From Canna indica (Eukaryota; Streptophyta; Magnoliopsida; Zingiberales; Cannaceae): a stretch of DNA of 64,000 nucleotides. Location of the stretch: assembly GCA_034359265.1 (NCBI GenBank), contig CP136890.1, forward strand, positions 54,677,501 to 54,741,500, read 5' to 3'. A program made the translations under genes and the position numbers. This document shows, one piece after another, positions 19,748 through 32,343 of the stretch. How positions within the stretch are numbered: position 1 is the first letter of the stretch; every line of letters starts with the position of its first letter. Under the pieces are notes generated by a model that did not search any database, was not told the origin of the DNA, and saw nothing but the letters and a program-made list of their open reading frames with translations.

Positions 19748-21103
19748 ATGGCACTAGAGTAAGTTGTTTCCACACCTCCTAGGTTCGATGAATTGAACTT
19801 TGGTCTTTGGAAGTCTAGGATGTACACTTACTTAAAGACTAGAGGTCATTGAACCTAAGGTTGACATGCATGATTGGAGTGAACATGACAAGAAAATGTT
19901 TCAATCTAATGGAGATGCTATGTATTCCATATTTTGTACCTTACCTAATAGCATCCTTGAAAAAGTCATGCATTGTACTTCGGCTTTTGATATTTGGGCT
20001 ACATTAAATATGTTATATGATTATGCTAAAACCAAAGAGCTTAATACATTTGTTGAGGGTGGTGATGACAATGGTCATCCCCTTAGTACTAATCTCGGTT
20101 TTGATGATCTTAGTGCTTCTAGTCAAAGAAGCATATCAAAAAGCAGAAAAAGAAAGGTTATATGCTACTTGTGCAAGGAAAAGGGTCACATTAAGAGGAA
20201 TTGGTCTTCATCGAAGAAGATTGCCAAGAAGAGGACAAGTGCTTCAACATCCACCTCTGAATCACAAGAAGCATCATTTTGTGACTATGAAGGCACATCC
20301 AAGGTTTGCGTCATGGGTATCCATGATGAGGTACAATACTCTACTTTTAGTCATGATAAAGATATAGCATGTGATAGTGATGCTAGTTCTTCACATTAAC
20401 TCAAAATGTCATATGAAGAATTAGTAGAAGAATGTCAAAATATGTCTGCCATGCTTTTGAAAAAGAGTAAAGAAATCATGAAAATTAAAACGGATAACTC
20501 TAGGCTTACTAAGGATTTGCATGCTCTAGAGTTAGAAAATGAAAATTTAAAGGCAAATCTAAGTTTCTCAAGTGTTGATTGTCATGATAGTATTGATGTT
20601 TTGAAAACTACTAATTCACAATTCACAATTGAAATTGAGGACTTAAAAAGTGATAATATTGATTTGAAAAATGAAAATGATGATTTGATAATTGAATTGA
20701 AAAATATCTCAAAAGTTGAGATTTAGAATTTCAAAGTAGAAAATATGAAAATCAAAAATGAAAATAGTATGATGAAATCTCACATGCAAGCCTTACATAA
20801 ATCAATTAATGATTTGAAAAATGAGGTTGTTTTCTTGAGTAGGAAAACTAGTAGTTTATCACATGCTTCATCTTTTAGAAATCCTCGGAAAAAAAAATGT
20901 TTCGTCTAAGAATATATGATCATGCTCATCATGCTTCTCACGCCAAGCGTTCTAACATTAGACCTCATGTTCATATGAATGGTAAAAAGAAAGAATTTCA
21001 TGGACATTGCTTTTGTTGTGGCATATATGGCCATGCTAATTATGATTGTGCATTCAAGAAAAATCCAAGTATTGGGTACCAAAAGTTTCATGCTCTTTTG
21101 TAG
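19748..21103 (+). pseudogene. Family A gag (copia/Sirevirus-like), element A1
   Basis: Starts ATGGCACTAGAG (followed by an in-frame stop where the other copies have a serine codon). Recognisable: PPRFDELNFGLWKSRMYTYL; KVMHCTSAFDIWATLN (about 19,965); first knuckle CYLCKEKGHIKRNW (about 20,161), whose last Cys is Trp; a coiled-coil-like N/E/L-rich stretch (20,406-20,880); second knuckle CFCCGIYGHANYDC (about 21,009), intact. Frame changes near 19,850 and 20,880, plus stops. No pol follows: about 60 bases later the family C element begins. Confidence 0.8.
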
Positions 21104-21160
21104 GGGGAGCCACCACACAAGTGTAATGGAAATTGAAGAGTTGAAGTTGACCAAGGAATT

Positions 21161-23114
21161 TGTAAGACCCAAGGTTTCCTAATATAAAATTTATTTTTGG
21201 TGTAGCGCACCGGATCAGGAGTTTGTCGAGTCGAGTCGCGGAATCGCCGCGAGTAGAAGGTATAATTCAAGCCTTATGAAATTTTATTTGTTAAATTGTT
21301 CCTTCCTTCTTAAGCATAGGATGTCTTAGTACAGTCGAGTTCAAATCGTGTGTGCGGATTGAACCGGGGCTCGAATCGGACTCGGATTGAGTCGAGTAGG
21401 TGCCAAGTGAATATGAGGGGTATAATGGTCAAGTGAAGATGAGGGAATAAATTCCTCATCCCTAGTTGTACGGCTCACCATTAGAGCCGCAAGCAACCCG
21501 AGAAGAGAGAGGGAGGAGGGGAAGCTTTGGAGTCGGTGCTGGATTCGTGCTGCCATCGGAAAGATCGAGATCACCGTCGCTCATCCCTTCTTCCTTGATC
21601 AAGGTGAGTGGATCGGACCTTGTTGTAAAGGGTAGATGGGTAGCCGACCCAAGGTTTAGGGGTTTTCTCCGATTTCTCGAAAAAATCCGTCGATTCACCG
21701 ATGTTCTTCCAAGGTTTGATCTGAATGTTATGTACATGCTATTTGTATGAAGTTTTTCGTCATTTTTTCTCGATGTTTAGGACCGGCCACATGAAGGAGA
21801 AAAAGGGAAGGTCATGCCAAAATTTTCCCCAATTTCCTAGAGTGGTCGGAAGCCCTCGGATCGAGTTTCTCGCGTGATTTACGATTTGATTCTTCCCAAT
21901 CATGACCGAAATCATGCCCTCCTACCCTGCTTGCTCTCGGCCGAGCATGAACAGCCTTGGGTAGGCTCGGCCGAGTGGGTATTAGAGGGAGAAAAGTGCT
22001 TGTTATGTTTTATGCTTACATGTAGGGTACTATATCATATTTTTATGTTGTAGATCATTCACATGATATATCAAAGTTGGTAGTGATGGATTGAGATTAG
22101 TATATTATAAGGAAGTTCTCTTGGTAGTGCATATATGGTTAGGATCTTAGCATGACATGTGAATCATGGGAATGTTCCACTAATCTCTAATATATATGCT
22201 CAATTGAGTTGCTTACCTTGCCGGAATTTCTTTATAAATGCAGAATTTAATCAAGTTATTGTAGAAATCATGTGTATAATTATGGTAGTAGTTGTAGAAT
22301 AATTCTCTATTAAGTTATGTGCTGTGACATAATTGTATTCAGACTTTTCTGCACTCTTGAAATTCCGTTAGTGGGCCACGCTGACAGTACACCCGAGTTG
22401 GGTGGGACTAGCTATCCCTAACCCGGTGGGTTCCTGAGACTAGTTGACCATCCTAGTCGACGACCCAGTGTTTGATTGACTTTCGTTATATGAGATGTGG
22501 GCCGTGCGGCCGGATTGTTATCTTGTGGTGTAGGGGCATTTTGGGCCGGGCGTATGGTTTATATAGGATGGTCGTCAGGCCGGTTGTTACATCTTGATTA
22601 GATTAGATCCCTACATTTATAAATTGCTGACTTTTGTGCATGTTGTTATTAGGGATTTATGTGGAGGTTCGGAAGGACCGCTCACTGAGTCGCATGTGGA
22701 CTCATGGTTTATTTCTTTTGTTTTGCAGAACTCGACCAGTGAGGTGAGGCTTGAAGTCATGGTGTAGCTGGAGTGCAGACAGTGGCATAGATCTCGTAGC
22801 AGCATCCAGTAGTCATAGTCGTGGTGTCTAGATTTGTGTTTTTTTTCTTTACATACACTGAGAGATGTTGTTTTGAAAACCTTGTATTCGACTTTAATGC
22901 AAGTTGTTTGCTTTTCTAGTTGGTTTGTTTGCAACTCTTCGAAAATGGTGAACCTTCTTTAAAACTTAATAAAAGTTTGCACCGTTGTTCTCTTACTCGG
23001 ATATTTTTCTGGATATTTTGTTGTATCGATATGTTGACATTCAGTGTATGTGGTAGGCTTTAGAGTAAGACATAGACCCTGGCCGGTCATGCGACCCCGA
23101 GTTGGGGCCTGACA
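21161..23114 (+). repeat. 5' LTR of the family C element
   Basis: TGTAAGACCCAAGG...GGCCTGACA, 1,954 bases. About 350 bases shorter than its partner: the segment matching 29,221-29,580 is absent, the join being near 22,355. Otherwise similar throughout. Confidence 0.95.
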
Positions 23115-23116
23115 AA

Positions 23117-23134
23117 GTTGGTATCAGAGCTTTT
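23117..23134 (+). promoter_or_regulatory. Primer-binding site of the family C element
   Basis: TTGGTATCAGAGCTTTTG three bases after the LTR end; initiator tRNA-Met type. Confidence 0.9.
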
Positions 23135-23340
23135 GGTTAGGTCTTGACTACGACTAGGAGTTGGGTACCCTATGAGACATATGCTAGCATGTTGACATGC
23201 GGTATAGGTATGCTACAAGATCTGGCAACCATGACTGCACTCAGCACACCATGCAGTTAGTAATTTAAATTATAGTTGAATGAATTGTGTATGTTAACGG
23301 GAGAATTGTTTCTCTTTCTTTTTCGCTCTATGCTAGTGTG

Positions 23341-24600
23341 ATGGAGACTCATAATGCTGCACTGAGTGGTAGTGGCAGTAATTCTACAAAGCGCCGGGGC
23401 TGAGGCCGAGGTCAGGGCCACGGCCGGGGCTTGGGCAGGGAAAGAGAGTTGTCCGAAGAGCAAGGACAATATTCTGCGGTTGCTCAACTACAAGCTCAGG
23501 TGGCTCAATTAACAGAGGCGCTCATTAGAGAGCAGGAGTTGAGACACCAGATGCAGCAGCAACAGCCACCGCCGCCACCGCAGCCTGTACCTGTGGTTTC
23601 GGTGGTGCCGGAGGTAGCCGAGGTAGTAGCACCGATGATTAGGGTTCCAGGAGCCCCATCTTATGCAAACTTCATCACGCTGAAGCCGCCAGAATTCACC
23701 GGAACAGATCGGTAGGTGGAAGTCACTGAGTTTCAAGGGGCTGCTACGAACTGTGCATGGAACTGGGGTGCTCATCGGAAGCAACGGCTCATATGGTCCG
23801 GCTACAGATGAGGGGATCGGCAAAGGTTTGGCTGCACACTTGGAGGGCTCGTAGGGCAGTAGACGTGCCCGCCTCCTACCTGGGAAGAGTTTAAGGCGGC
23901 TGTGGAAGAATAGTACTTGCCAATGAGTGTTCGCGACAAGCGGGCATGATACTTTGAGATGCTACGATTGTCTAGTGGCATGTCAGTGTCAGAGTATGAG
24001 ATGGAATTTAACCGGCTTTCCAAATATCATCCAACCCTAGTGGCATCTGAGACCGCCAGGGTTAAGAGGCTCGTTGGGGGTTTGAGGCCTCATATTGGCA
24101 GGCTTATCCACTACACTAAGGATTCCACCCTTGCCCGAGTGGTGGATGAAGCCCTTTGGAAGGAAGCTTTGGTGCCATTCGAGAGGAACGACGGGCCAAC
24201 CAAGAAAATTTTTTGGCCGTAGGGATCTGGAGGCCGACCGAGTTACTCTGAGGGAATAGTAGCTACCGCAGATCACCAGCATAGCAGAGAACAGGGTGGT
24301 AGTCGGAGCCATGGGAGCTTAGGAGCTGGGTTAGTGAGGCCGGCAGGGTCAGGGGTGCTTCTCAGAAGTCAGATATGCCGCAGTGTGGTCGCTGTAACCG
24401 GAGGCACTAGAGGGCTAGTTTTGGCCGCTCGGATGCCTATTTTAAATTCGGTCAGGTCGGGCACTTTAAGAAGGACTATCTGGACAGAGTTGGCCAGAGA
24501 GCTGAGCAGTCAAAGGGGAAGGCACACATGTCTATAGGGTCTGTGGCTCAGCGAGGGCAGACGCAGAGTAGGGGGCGCAAGCTAGTCATTCAGAGAGACC
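23341..24600 (+). pseudogene. Family C gag
   Basis: Starts ATGGAGACTCATAATGCT. Order: short basic G/R-rich segment with a stop; Q-rich helix (QLQAQVAQLTEALIREQE, 23,476 on) and proline run; PSYANFITLKPPEFTGTDR; after a stop, SSGMSVSEYEMEFNRLSKY (about 23,968) and ARVKRLVGGLRPHI, typical of Tekay gag. The zinc knuckle at 24,438-24,479 reads YFKFGQVGHFKKDY, so all three Cys of C-x2-C-x4-H-x4-C are replaced. Frame changes between 24,222 and 24,620. Confidence 0.85.
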
Positions 24601-24619
24601 GTCGGCCAGGGTTTTTGCC

Positions 24620-25141
24620 ATGAACCGCGATGGGGCAGAGGCACCAAAGGCAGTGGTGACAGGTACTATTTTAGTCAGTTCTTCTACTACTTATGTTCTG
24701 TTTGATCCGGGTGCCACACACTCGTTTGTATCTACCAAATTTGCCGTCGGTTTGCCTATGGAACCTTCTTTGCTTGTTTGTGCCGTATGTGGTGTCAACG
24801 CCTAAGGGCGACTCATTAATAGCAGAGTCAATCTTCCATGACTGCGAAGTGCTAATATGTAGTCATGTTTGAAGGCAGAATTGACACTTCTGCCTATGGT
24901 TGAAATTGATATCATCCTTGGCATGGATTGGCTGGCGGAGCACTTTGCGTCAGTTAACTATCGGGGTAAGACTATCACGTTCAGTAAGCCTGGGTTGCCG
25001 CAATTCACCTTCCGTAGAGAAGGGAAGGATGAGCCCAAGGGCGTCATTTCAGCCCTTAAGGCTCGTAAGTTGCTGTTAGGTGGCTGCCAATATTTCTTGG
25101 CCTTCGTATCTGTGGCCGAGGAAAGGGGAGGCACGGCTTAG
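24620..25141 (+). pseudogene. Family C aspartic protease region
   Basis: Contains the active-site block LFDPGATHSFVST (about 24,698), where most relatives have D-S/T-G; here Pro stands in for Ser. The C-terminal half, LPMVEIDIILGMDWLAEH (about 24,889-24,945), is in place. A pair of compensating frameshifts lies between about 24,770 and 24,870. Nonfunctional. Confidence 0.8.
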
Positions 25142-25148
25142 GAAGTTA

Positions 25149-26554
25149 GAAGAACTCCGATGATCTGTGAATTCCCCGATGTCTTCCCTGAGGAAATGCC
25201 AGGATTGCCGCTTAGAAGAGAAATTAAATTCTGCATTGAATTATAGCTCGGAGCAGTGCCGATCTCCATTCCACCCTATAGGATGGTGTCGGCCGAACTT
25301 TGGGAGTTAAAGGCTCAGTTGCAAGAGCTGTTGGACTTGGGCTTCTTTCACCCAAGTGTGTCTCCATGGGGTGCTCCGGTCCTGTTTGTGAAGTAGAAGG
25401 ACAGGTCCATGCACATGTGCATCGACTATAGATAGCTCAATAAGGTGACAATCAAAAATCGTTACCCGCTGCCTAGAATCGACGATTTGTTCGACCAGTT
25501 GCAGGGGGCACAGTGGTTTTCGATGATTGATTTAAGGTCTGGATATCATCAGTTGAGAATCTGAGACTGTGATGTGTCCAAGACTGCCTTCAGGACTCGC
25601 TATGGCTATTATGAGTTCCTGGTGATGTCGTTTGGATTGACTAACGCACCTGCGGCCTTTATGGACCTCATGAACAGAGTGTTCAAAGAATACCTGGATA
25701 GATTTGTGATCGTCTTTATTGACGACATCCTAGTGTATTCTAAGAGCAAGGAGAAGCACTCCGAGCATTTGAAGATGGTCCTAGGAACCCTCACAAAACA
25801 TCAGTTGTATGCCAAATTCACCAAGTGTTAGTTTTGGTTAGAAAGTGTGGGATTCCTAGGTCATATAGTGTCCAAGGAAGGAATTAGTGTGGATCCCGCC
25901 AAGATAGAGGCGGTAAAGGGCTGGAGGCGGCAGACCAGTGTGACTGAAGTCCGCAGTTTCATGGGGTTAGCTGGGTATTATAGAAAGTTTGTAGAAAATT
26001 TCTCAAAAATTGCAACTCCTCTGACTCGATTAATCAAGAAGAAGTTCAAATTTGATTGGGACGGGAATTGTGAGGAGAGCTTCCTAAAGCTCAAAGAATG
26101 TGTGACGTCAGCACCAATTCTGGATGTACCTTCATGCTTGGGAGGATTTGTGGTATATTGTGACTCCTCTCGGGTTGGCCTGGGCTATGTTCTGGTGCAG
26201 TATGGCAGGGTGATCGCCTACGCATCTCGCCAGTTGAAAGTGCATGAAAAGAATTACCCAGCACATGATTTAGAACTGGCGGCGGTAGTGTTTTCTCTGA
26301 AGCTATGGCGCCACTACTTGTACGGTGAGGCTTGTGAGATTTATACCGACCACAAAAGCCTCCAGTACTTGCTCAACCAAAAGGAGCTCAATGTAAGGCA
26401 AAGAAGATGGCTCGAACTTCTGAAAGATTATGAGTGTACCATCTTGTATCACCCCGGGAAGGCCAATGTGGTGACAGACGCACTGAGCAGTTCTAGCAGT
26501 GTCAGCATCGGGTGTCCTAGTGGCTCATCTACGAGTACAATCCACATTGGTTGA
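25149..26554 (+). pseudogene. Family C reverse transcriptase and RNase H
   Basis: One phase throughout, broken by single stops. [37 protein letters not shown] then stop; [15 protein letters not shown]; catalytic FIDDILVYS (about 25,714). RNase [45 protein letters not shown] and [11 protein letters not shown] supply the usual acidic residues (first Asp of YCDSS, Glu of DLELAAVV, Asp of YTDHKS, Asp of TDALS). Stops at places where relatives have Gln, Arg or Trp. Confidence 0.9.
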
Positions 26555-26608
26555 TATGTTGCGTACCGTGCAAGGGAGAACGCCTTCTATGCCCTGACAA
26601 AGGACTTA

Positions 26609-27960
26609 GTGCATAGTGGTGATGCAGAGAATGGTTTCAAGTTGGACTCAAAGGGTGTCTTGAGGTTCAAAGACTGGATAGTGGTGCCTTATATGGCAGA
26701 GGTGCGCAGGCAGGTTCTGGAGCTGGGGCATCGATCCACTTATACGATGCATTCGGGAGCCACCAAGATGTATCGAGACTTAAGGCAGCATTACTGGTGG
26801 AAGGGCATGAAAAGGGAGGTAGCAAAGTTCATATCCAAGTGTTTGGTCTGCCAGCAAGTGAAGGCCGAACACCTAAAGCCCGCAGGACTGCTGCAAAACC
26901 TCGAAGTTCCTGAGTGGAAGTGGGAAAAAATTACTATGGATTTAGTGACAGGGCTGCCTAAGTCAAGGAGCGGATTTGACTCTATTTGGGTGGTGGTAGA
27001 ACGGTCGACAAAGACTGCTCATTTCTTTCCAGTCAAGACCACATTTTCTGCTGAGCAATACGCCAGACTATTCTTGGACTAGATTGTGGCATACCATGGT
27101 ACCCCAGTGATGATTATATCAGATCGAGGAACCCAGTTCACAGCCCGGTTTTGGCAATCCTTCCAGGAAGCCTTGGGTACTCAGGTGCGCTTTAGCACAG
27201 CTTTGCATCTTCAGACGGACGGACAGTCAGAGAGAATCATCCAAACCTTGCAAGATATACTGAGGGCCTGTGTTCTGGATCTGGCTGGCGGTTGGGAGAA
27301 ACACCTACCGTTGATTGAGTTCGCCTACAATAATAGCTATCACAGTAGCATTGGCATGGCTTCTTTTGAGGCCTTGAATGGGCGGCGGTGTAGGTCTCCA
27401 GTGGGGTGGTTTGAGGCCGGAGAATTACTCATGGCGGGTCCTAATCTAGTTGAGGAAGCGGTGGAGAAGGTGAAGATTGTAAAGGAAAGATTGTTGGCAG
27501 CTCAGAGTAGTCAGAAAATGTATGCTGACTAGAAAGCCAGAGAGCTGGAGTTTGCGGAAGGCGGACTAGTATTTTTGAAGGTCTCCCCCATGAAGGGGGT
27601 AGTTTGATTTGGGAAGAAAGAAAAGCTGAGCCCCAGGTTTGTTGGGCCTTTTCGCGTTCTCCGGCGGAGGGGTGCTGTAGCTTATGAGCTGGCCTTGCCG
27701 CCTAGCATGAGTAGGGTACACCCGGTTTTTCATGTGTTCATGCTCAGGCGATATGTGAGAGATGATTCGAATATGATTGAACCTTCTATTGTTGAGGTGG
27801 ATTCGGCTATCTCATTCGAGGAAAGGCCGATGGAGATCCTCGACCGCCAAATTAGGAAGCTGAGGTCCAAAGAAATCCCCCTGGTAAAGGTTAGATGGGA
27901 GCACCACTCAGGGCAGGAAGCCACTTAGGAGGTAGAGCGAGAGATGAGAGAGTGCTACCC
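26609..27960 (+). pseudogene. Family C integrase and C-terminal chromodomain
   Basis: HHCC finger: H in LGHRSTYTMHSG, then CLVCQQVK (about 26,848). Catalytic core: Asp in ITMDLVTGLPKS (about 26,936), Asp in ISDRGTQF (about 27,118), Glu in TDGQSERIIQTL (about 27,228). GPFRVLRRRGAVAYELALP marks the C-terminal domain. The chromodomain is at about 27,830-27,960 (PMEILDRQIRKLRSKEIPLV, KVRWEHHSGQEAT, then a stop in place of Trp). Chromodomain presence places the element among chromoviruses, Tekay/Del clade. Confidence 0.9.
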
Positions 27961-28019
27961 TTCCTTGTTTGAATATCCGGTAAGTCCTTATAATTCAGCA
28001 AAATTCGAAGACGAATTTC

Positions 28020-28036
28020 TCTTAAGGGAGGAAGGT
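28020..28036 (+). promoter_or_regulatory. Polypurine tract of the family C element
   Basis: AAGGGAGGAAGG just before the 3' LTR; the usual plus-strand primer position. Confidence 0.8.
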
Positions 28037-30341
28037 TGTAAGACCCGAGGTTTCCTAATATAAAATTTATTTTTGGTGCAGCGCACCGGATCAGCAATTA
28101 GTCGGGTCGAGTCGCGGAATCGCCGTGAGTAGAAGGTATAATTCAAACCTTATGAAATTTTATTTGTTAAATTGTTCCTTCCTTCTTAAGCATAGGATGT
28201 CTTAGTAGAGTCAAGTTCAAATCGTGTGTGTAGATTGAATCGGGGCTCGAATCGGACTCGGATTGAGTCGTGTAGGGGCCAAGTGAATAGGAGGGGTATA
28301 ATGGTCAAGTGAAGATGAGGGAATAAATCCCTAATCCCTAGCCGTGCGGCTCACCATTGGAGCCACACGCAAGCCGAGAAGAGAGAGGGAGGAGGGGAAG
28401 CTTTGGAGTCGGTGCCGGTTTCGTGCTGCCATCGAAATTAAAGTTCGAGATTGCCGTTGCTCGTCCCTTCTTCTTCCTTGATCAAGGTGAGTGGATCGAA
28501 CCTTGTTGCGAAGGGTAGGCGGGCAGCCGACCCAAGGTTTAGGGGTTTTCTCCGATTTCTTAAAAAATTCCATCGATTCACCGATGTTCTTCAAAGATTT
28601 GATTTGAATGTTATGTACATGTTGTTTGTATGAAGTTTTTTGTCGTTTTTCTCGATGTTTAGGGCCGGCCACATGAAGGAGAAAAGGGGAAGGTCATGCT
28701 GAAATTTTCCCCAATTTCCAAGAGTGGTCAGAAGCCCTCGGATTGAGTTTCTCGCGCGATTCACGACTTGATTCTTCCCAATCATGGCCGAAATCATACC
28801 CTCCTACCCTGCCTGCTCTCGCCCGAGCATGAACAGCCTTGGGTAGGCTCGGCCGAGTGGGTATTAGAGGGAGAAAAGGCCTTGTTATGTTTTATGCTTA
28901 CATGTAGGGTACTATATCATGATATATGAAACTTGGTAGTGATGGATTGACATTAGTTGGAAATGTTCTTGGTAGTGCATACATGGTTAGGATCTTAGCA
29001 TGGCATGTGAATCTTGGGAATGTTTCAATAATTTCTAATATATATGCTCAATTGTTACCTTGTGAGATAGTTGCTTACCTTGCTGGAATTTCTTTATAAA
29101 TGCAGAATTTAATCATGTTATTATGGATATCATGTGTATAATTGTGGTAGTAGTTGTAGAGTAATTCCCTATTAAGTTATGTGTTGTGACATAATTGTAT
29201 TAAGATATTTCTACACTCATGACCTGTAATTTATACTTAAGGAATCAGCGAATGACGCTAGATGACTATATGGAAGTTCTAGGGTGTTTAATTATTCGGA
29301 GAAACTTGAATATAGATAACTAGGTTTCACACCTAGGGAACAACCAGCGAACAACAGTGTGCGGCTAGTATGGCCCGAAATAAGGGGTCCGAGTACGGGT
29401 GAATGCCCGGGATTTTTAAATAAGGAAACTTTAGAACACCTTGTATGTGTACTGTGATTGTGATGGTCAGTTGAGAAGCATGAACGGTCGAAACGACTAA
29501 TGCTTGACTCAGCGAGTGATTTGGGTCTTGAGATTGCACCAGCGGGCCCGCTAGGTGTTAGACCCGGGTGGTAGACGGTCTTGAGATTCCATAAGTGGGC
29601 CACGCTAATGGTAGTCCCAAGTTGGGTGGAACTAGCTATCCCTAACCCGGTGGGTTCCTGAGACTAGATGACCATCCTAGTCGATGGCTCGGTATTTGCT
29701 TGACTTTCCTTATATGAGATGTGGGTCGTGCGGCTGAATTGTTATTTTATGGTGTGGGGCCAATTTTGGGTCGGCCGTATGGTTTATACTAGATGGCCGT
29801 CAGGTCGATTGTTACATCTTGATTAGATTAGATCCCTACAATTACAAATTGCTAACTTTTATGTATGTTGTTATTGGGGATTTATATGGAGGTTCGGAAG
29901 GACTGCTCTCTAAGTCTAATGTGGTCTCACGGTTTATTTTTTTTGTTTTGCAGAGCCCGACCAATGAGGTGAGGCTTGGAGTCATGGTGCAGCTGGAGTG
30001 CAGACAGTGGCATAGATCTTGTAGCAGCGTCCAGTAGACGTAGTCATGGTGTCTAGATTTGTCCCTTTTTTTTTCTTTACATACACTAAGAGATGTTGTT
30101 TTAAAAACCATGTATTCGACTTTAATGCAAGTTGTTTGTTTTCTAGTTGGTTTGTTTGCAACTCTTTGAAAATGGTGAACCTTCTTTAAAACTTATTAAA
30201 AGTTTGCACCATTGTTCTCTTACTCGAATATTTATCTGGATAGTTTGTTGTATCAGTATGTTGACATTCAGTGTATGTGGTAGGCTTCAGGGTAAGACAT
30301 AGACCTTGGCCTGTCACGCTACCCTGGGTTGGGGCGTGACA
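28037..30341 (+). repeat. 3' LTR of the family C element
   Basis: TGTAAGACCCGAGG...GGGGCGTGACA, 2,305 bases, the complete form; includes 29,221-29,580, which the 5' LTR lacks. Short indels relative to the 5' copy (for example near 28,915-28,960). Confidence 0.95.
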
Positions 30342-30346
30342 GAATT

Positions 30347-32139
30347 GAAGGAAGGATCCTAACATGGTAGCCTATAACGGGCTCATGCGACCTTGTGGTT
30401 CTAAATCGTAGGCTCATTGTGGCCTTTCGGTTTTCAACCAATAGGAAGGGTTGGAGATCTTACTTTTCAAATTTTCATATTTTGAGATCTCTCGATTCGT
30501 TTTGGTTTCATGACAATTCTACTTGAAACGAATTTATCACTATCTACCTTAGGTTGAAATACTCAAATGAATATTTCTATTTCACCTTTGCTATTTGGTA
30601 TGTTAACTTGCTAGTTATTATATCATTGTGCTACTAATGATTTTTGGCTTGTAAGTTAACATTTATGAAAATGGAAGGCTAATAATTAGGAGAAAAATGA
30701 TAAGTTTTGGCAAAATTCTCATGTAAGAGGTATGTCTTTGAATTTTGTAAAAATCTTAGCATAATAACTCAATATTCACATTTCATTGGTATCTCTGTAC
30801 TCATGATTAGAATTGCATGATAAATCTTTGAATTCTTATGAGTAAGTAGAATTTCAGTACTTAGGCAAATTTCATTGAATAAAACTTTCTCTAGGTTGAT
30901 GCTTATTATTAGAGACATTCTTTTAAGTCCAAACTAGTTAAACTTGTTTAGATATCCTATTCCTCAAATATTTCATATCTTAAGATCTCTTTGATTCATT
31001 TTGATATCATGATAACTCCTTTAAAATGAATTTCTATTATGTGAAAATGGATAAATTGATAACAAGTTCACTTTAGGAGACCTCATCTCCTAAAGTTGAG
31101 TAGAGTTGACCTAAGTCAACAAATTGACTTAAAGACTTTATTTTAGGTCCAAACTTCACAAACATGTTTAGATTTACACATGTTAGGTGTCCATGTGTTT
31201 AAATTTGAAAAACCATGAGAAAAGGTTAAAACTTGATACTTAGCAATTTCATAATAGAATGCTTGTTTTTGAATGAAATCATGCTAAGGTAAAATTTTGA
31301 TCAAACGACATTATTTTCATTTCAAACTCGATAAACATGCTTTAAATGATTATATCATGATATCTGGAAAGTTTGAATGAAAACTGGGAACTTTTGAAAA
31401 ATAGCTAATATTTACAAAAATACCACTAGATTTCAGTTATTTTTAGAAAAATACAGAAAATTGATTTTTTCATGATTCTCAAAACTGCATGTTCTCTGAA
31501 AAATCTAGTTTCTCCCGTAAAAATTTAAAAAAAATTCAGTAAGAATATGATTTGATATGGATTTTTGAAATTGGATTTCAAAACTATAAAATATCGTTCT
31601 TTCCAAATGTTCATTTTTCCGATACTTTGATTTTTGGTCCAATCTTCGAATGAGACTTCAAGTATGATATTTTGAATTCACTTTTGATATCGTTCTAATA
31701 TTTTAGAGAGAAAAATCATTTCTAAAATGATTTTTGACTCCTTGACCAATACTTGGAAATATCGATACTTAAGTTAGTACATGATTCCTAGTTTTGATTT
31801 TTGACTATTGCTTCATGATATCATGTATTACTAAGTTTCTCATTCGATATGTTGTTTTCATCCCTTGAGTTGATTGACTTCGTTTTCATGAAAACTAGTT
31901 TTCAAGTCCCAACTTTGACTAGATTGACGTTTCTTGCCCTTTTTGAGTGATGTCAAAAGGGGGAGAAAAATCAAGGTAAAAAAGGGAAGAAAATATAAGA
32001 AACCATGCATATAGATAGGGGGAGTTTATTTCCATAGATATGCATGTTGATAGGGGGAGAACTCCCATGTTTGATATCCTCTATGCTTAATTGTAGATAT
32101 TTTCTTAAAGATGTTTGTCGTCATCAAAAAGGGAGAAAT
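30347..32139 (+). other. Non-coding interior of family A element A1
   Basis: AT-rich, with no frame that resembles protease, integrase, RT or RNase H. It corresponds to part of the interior of the minus-strand copy (33,814-37,353, reversed); shared phrases include GCGTAAACG-poor AT words and a GGTCTCC-like block. It ends with a purine tract AAAAAGGGAGAAAT (32,126-32,139) acting as polypurine tract before the 3' LTR. Confidence 0.75.
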
Positions 32140-32343
32140 TGTTGGCCTAACGTTTTTAACCAGGGTCTTAATCTCGGTTTCGATGATAACAAACATGGAA
32201 CTAATGATTTCATGGAGAATTATTTTTAGGTTCCATATCGGTAAGCGCACGACGTCTCCGATTACAAAAATTGAAGAAATCGGAGAAATCGTCAAGGACG
32301 CTCATCGACGCTCGGGATTCTTCGGGAAGTTGAAGTTTAGGTC
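32140..32343 (+). repeat. 3' LTR of family A element A1, first piece
   Basis: TGTTGGCCTAACG..., the first 204 bases of the LTR. Cut at TTTAGGTC by the minus-strand element, and continued at 40,180. The target duplication is AGGTC (32,339-32,343) and TGGTC (40,180-40,184), one mismatch. Confidence 0.85.

Larger units (their letters stand above)
21161..30341 (+). mobile_element. Complete Tekay/Del-like Ty3/gypsy chromovirus (family C)
   Basis: 9,181 bases with two LTRs, primer-binding site, gag, protease, RT, RNase H, integrase, chromodomain and polypurine tract, flanked by the duplication GAATT (21,156-21,160 and 30,342-30,346). Inserted just after the gag of family A element A1. Coding capacity is lost: frameshifts in the gag/protease part and about ten premature stops in pol, mostly C-to-T or G-to-A changes. 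Confidence 0.95.
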
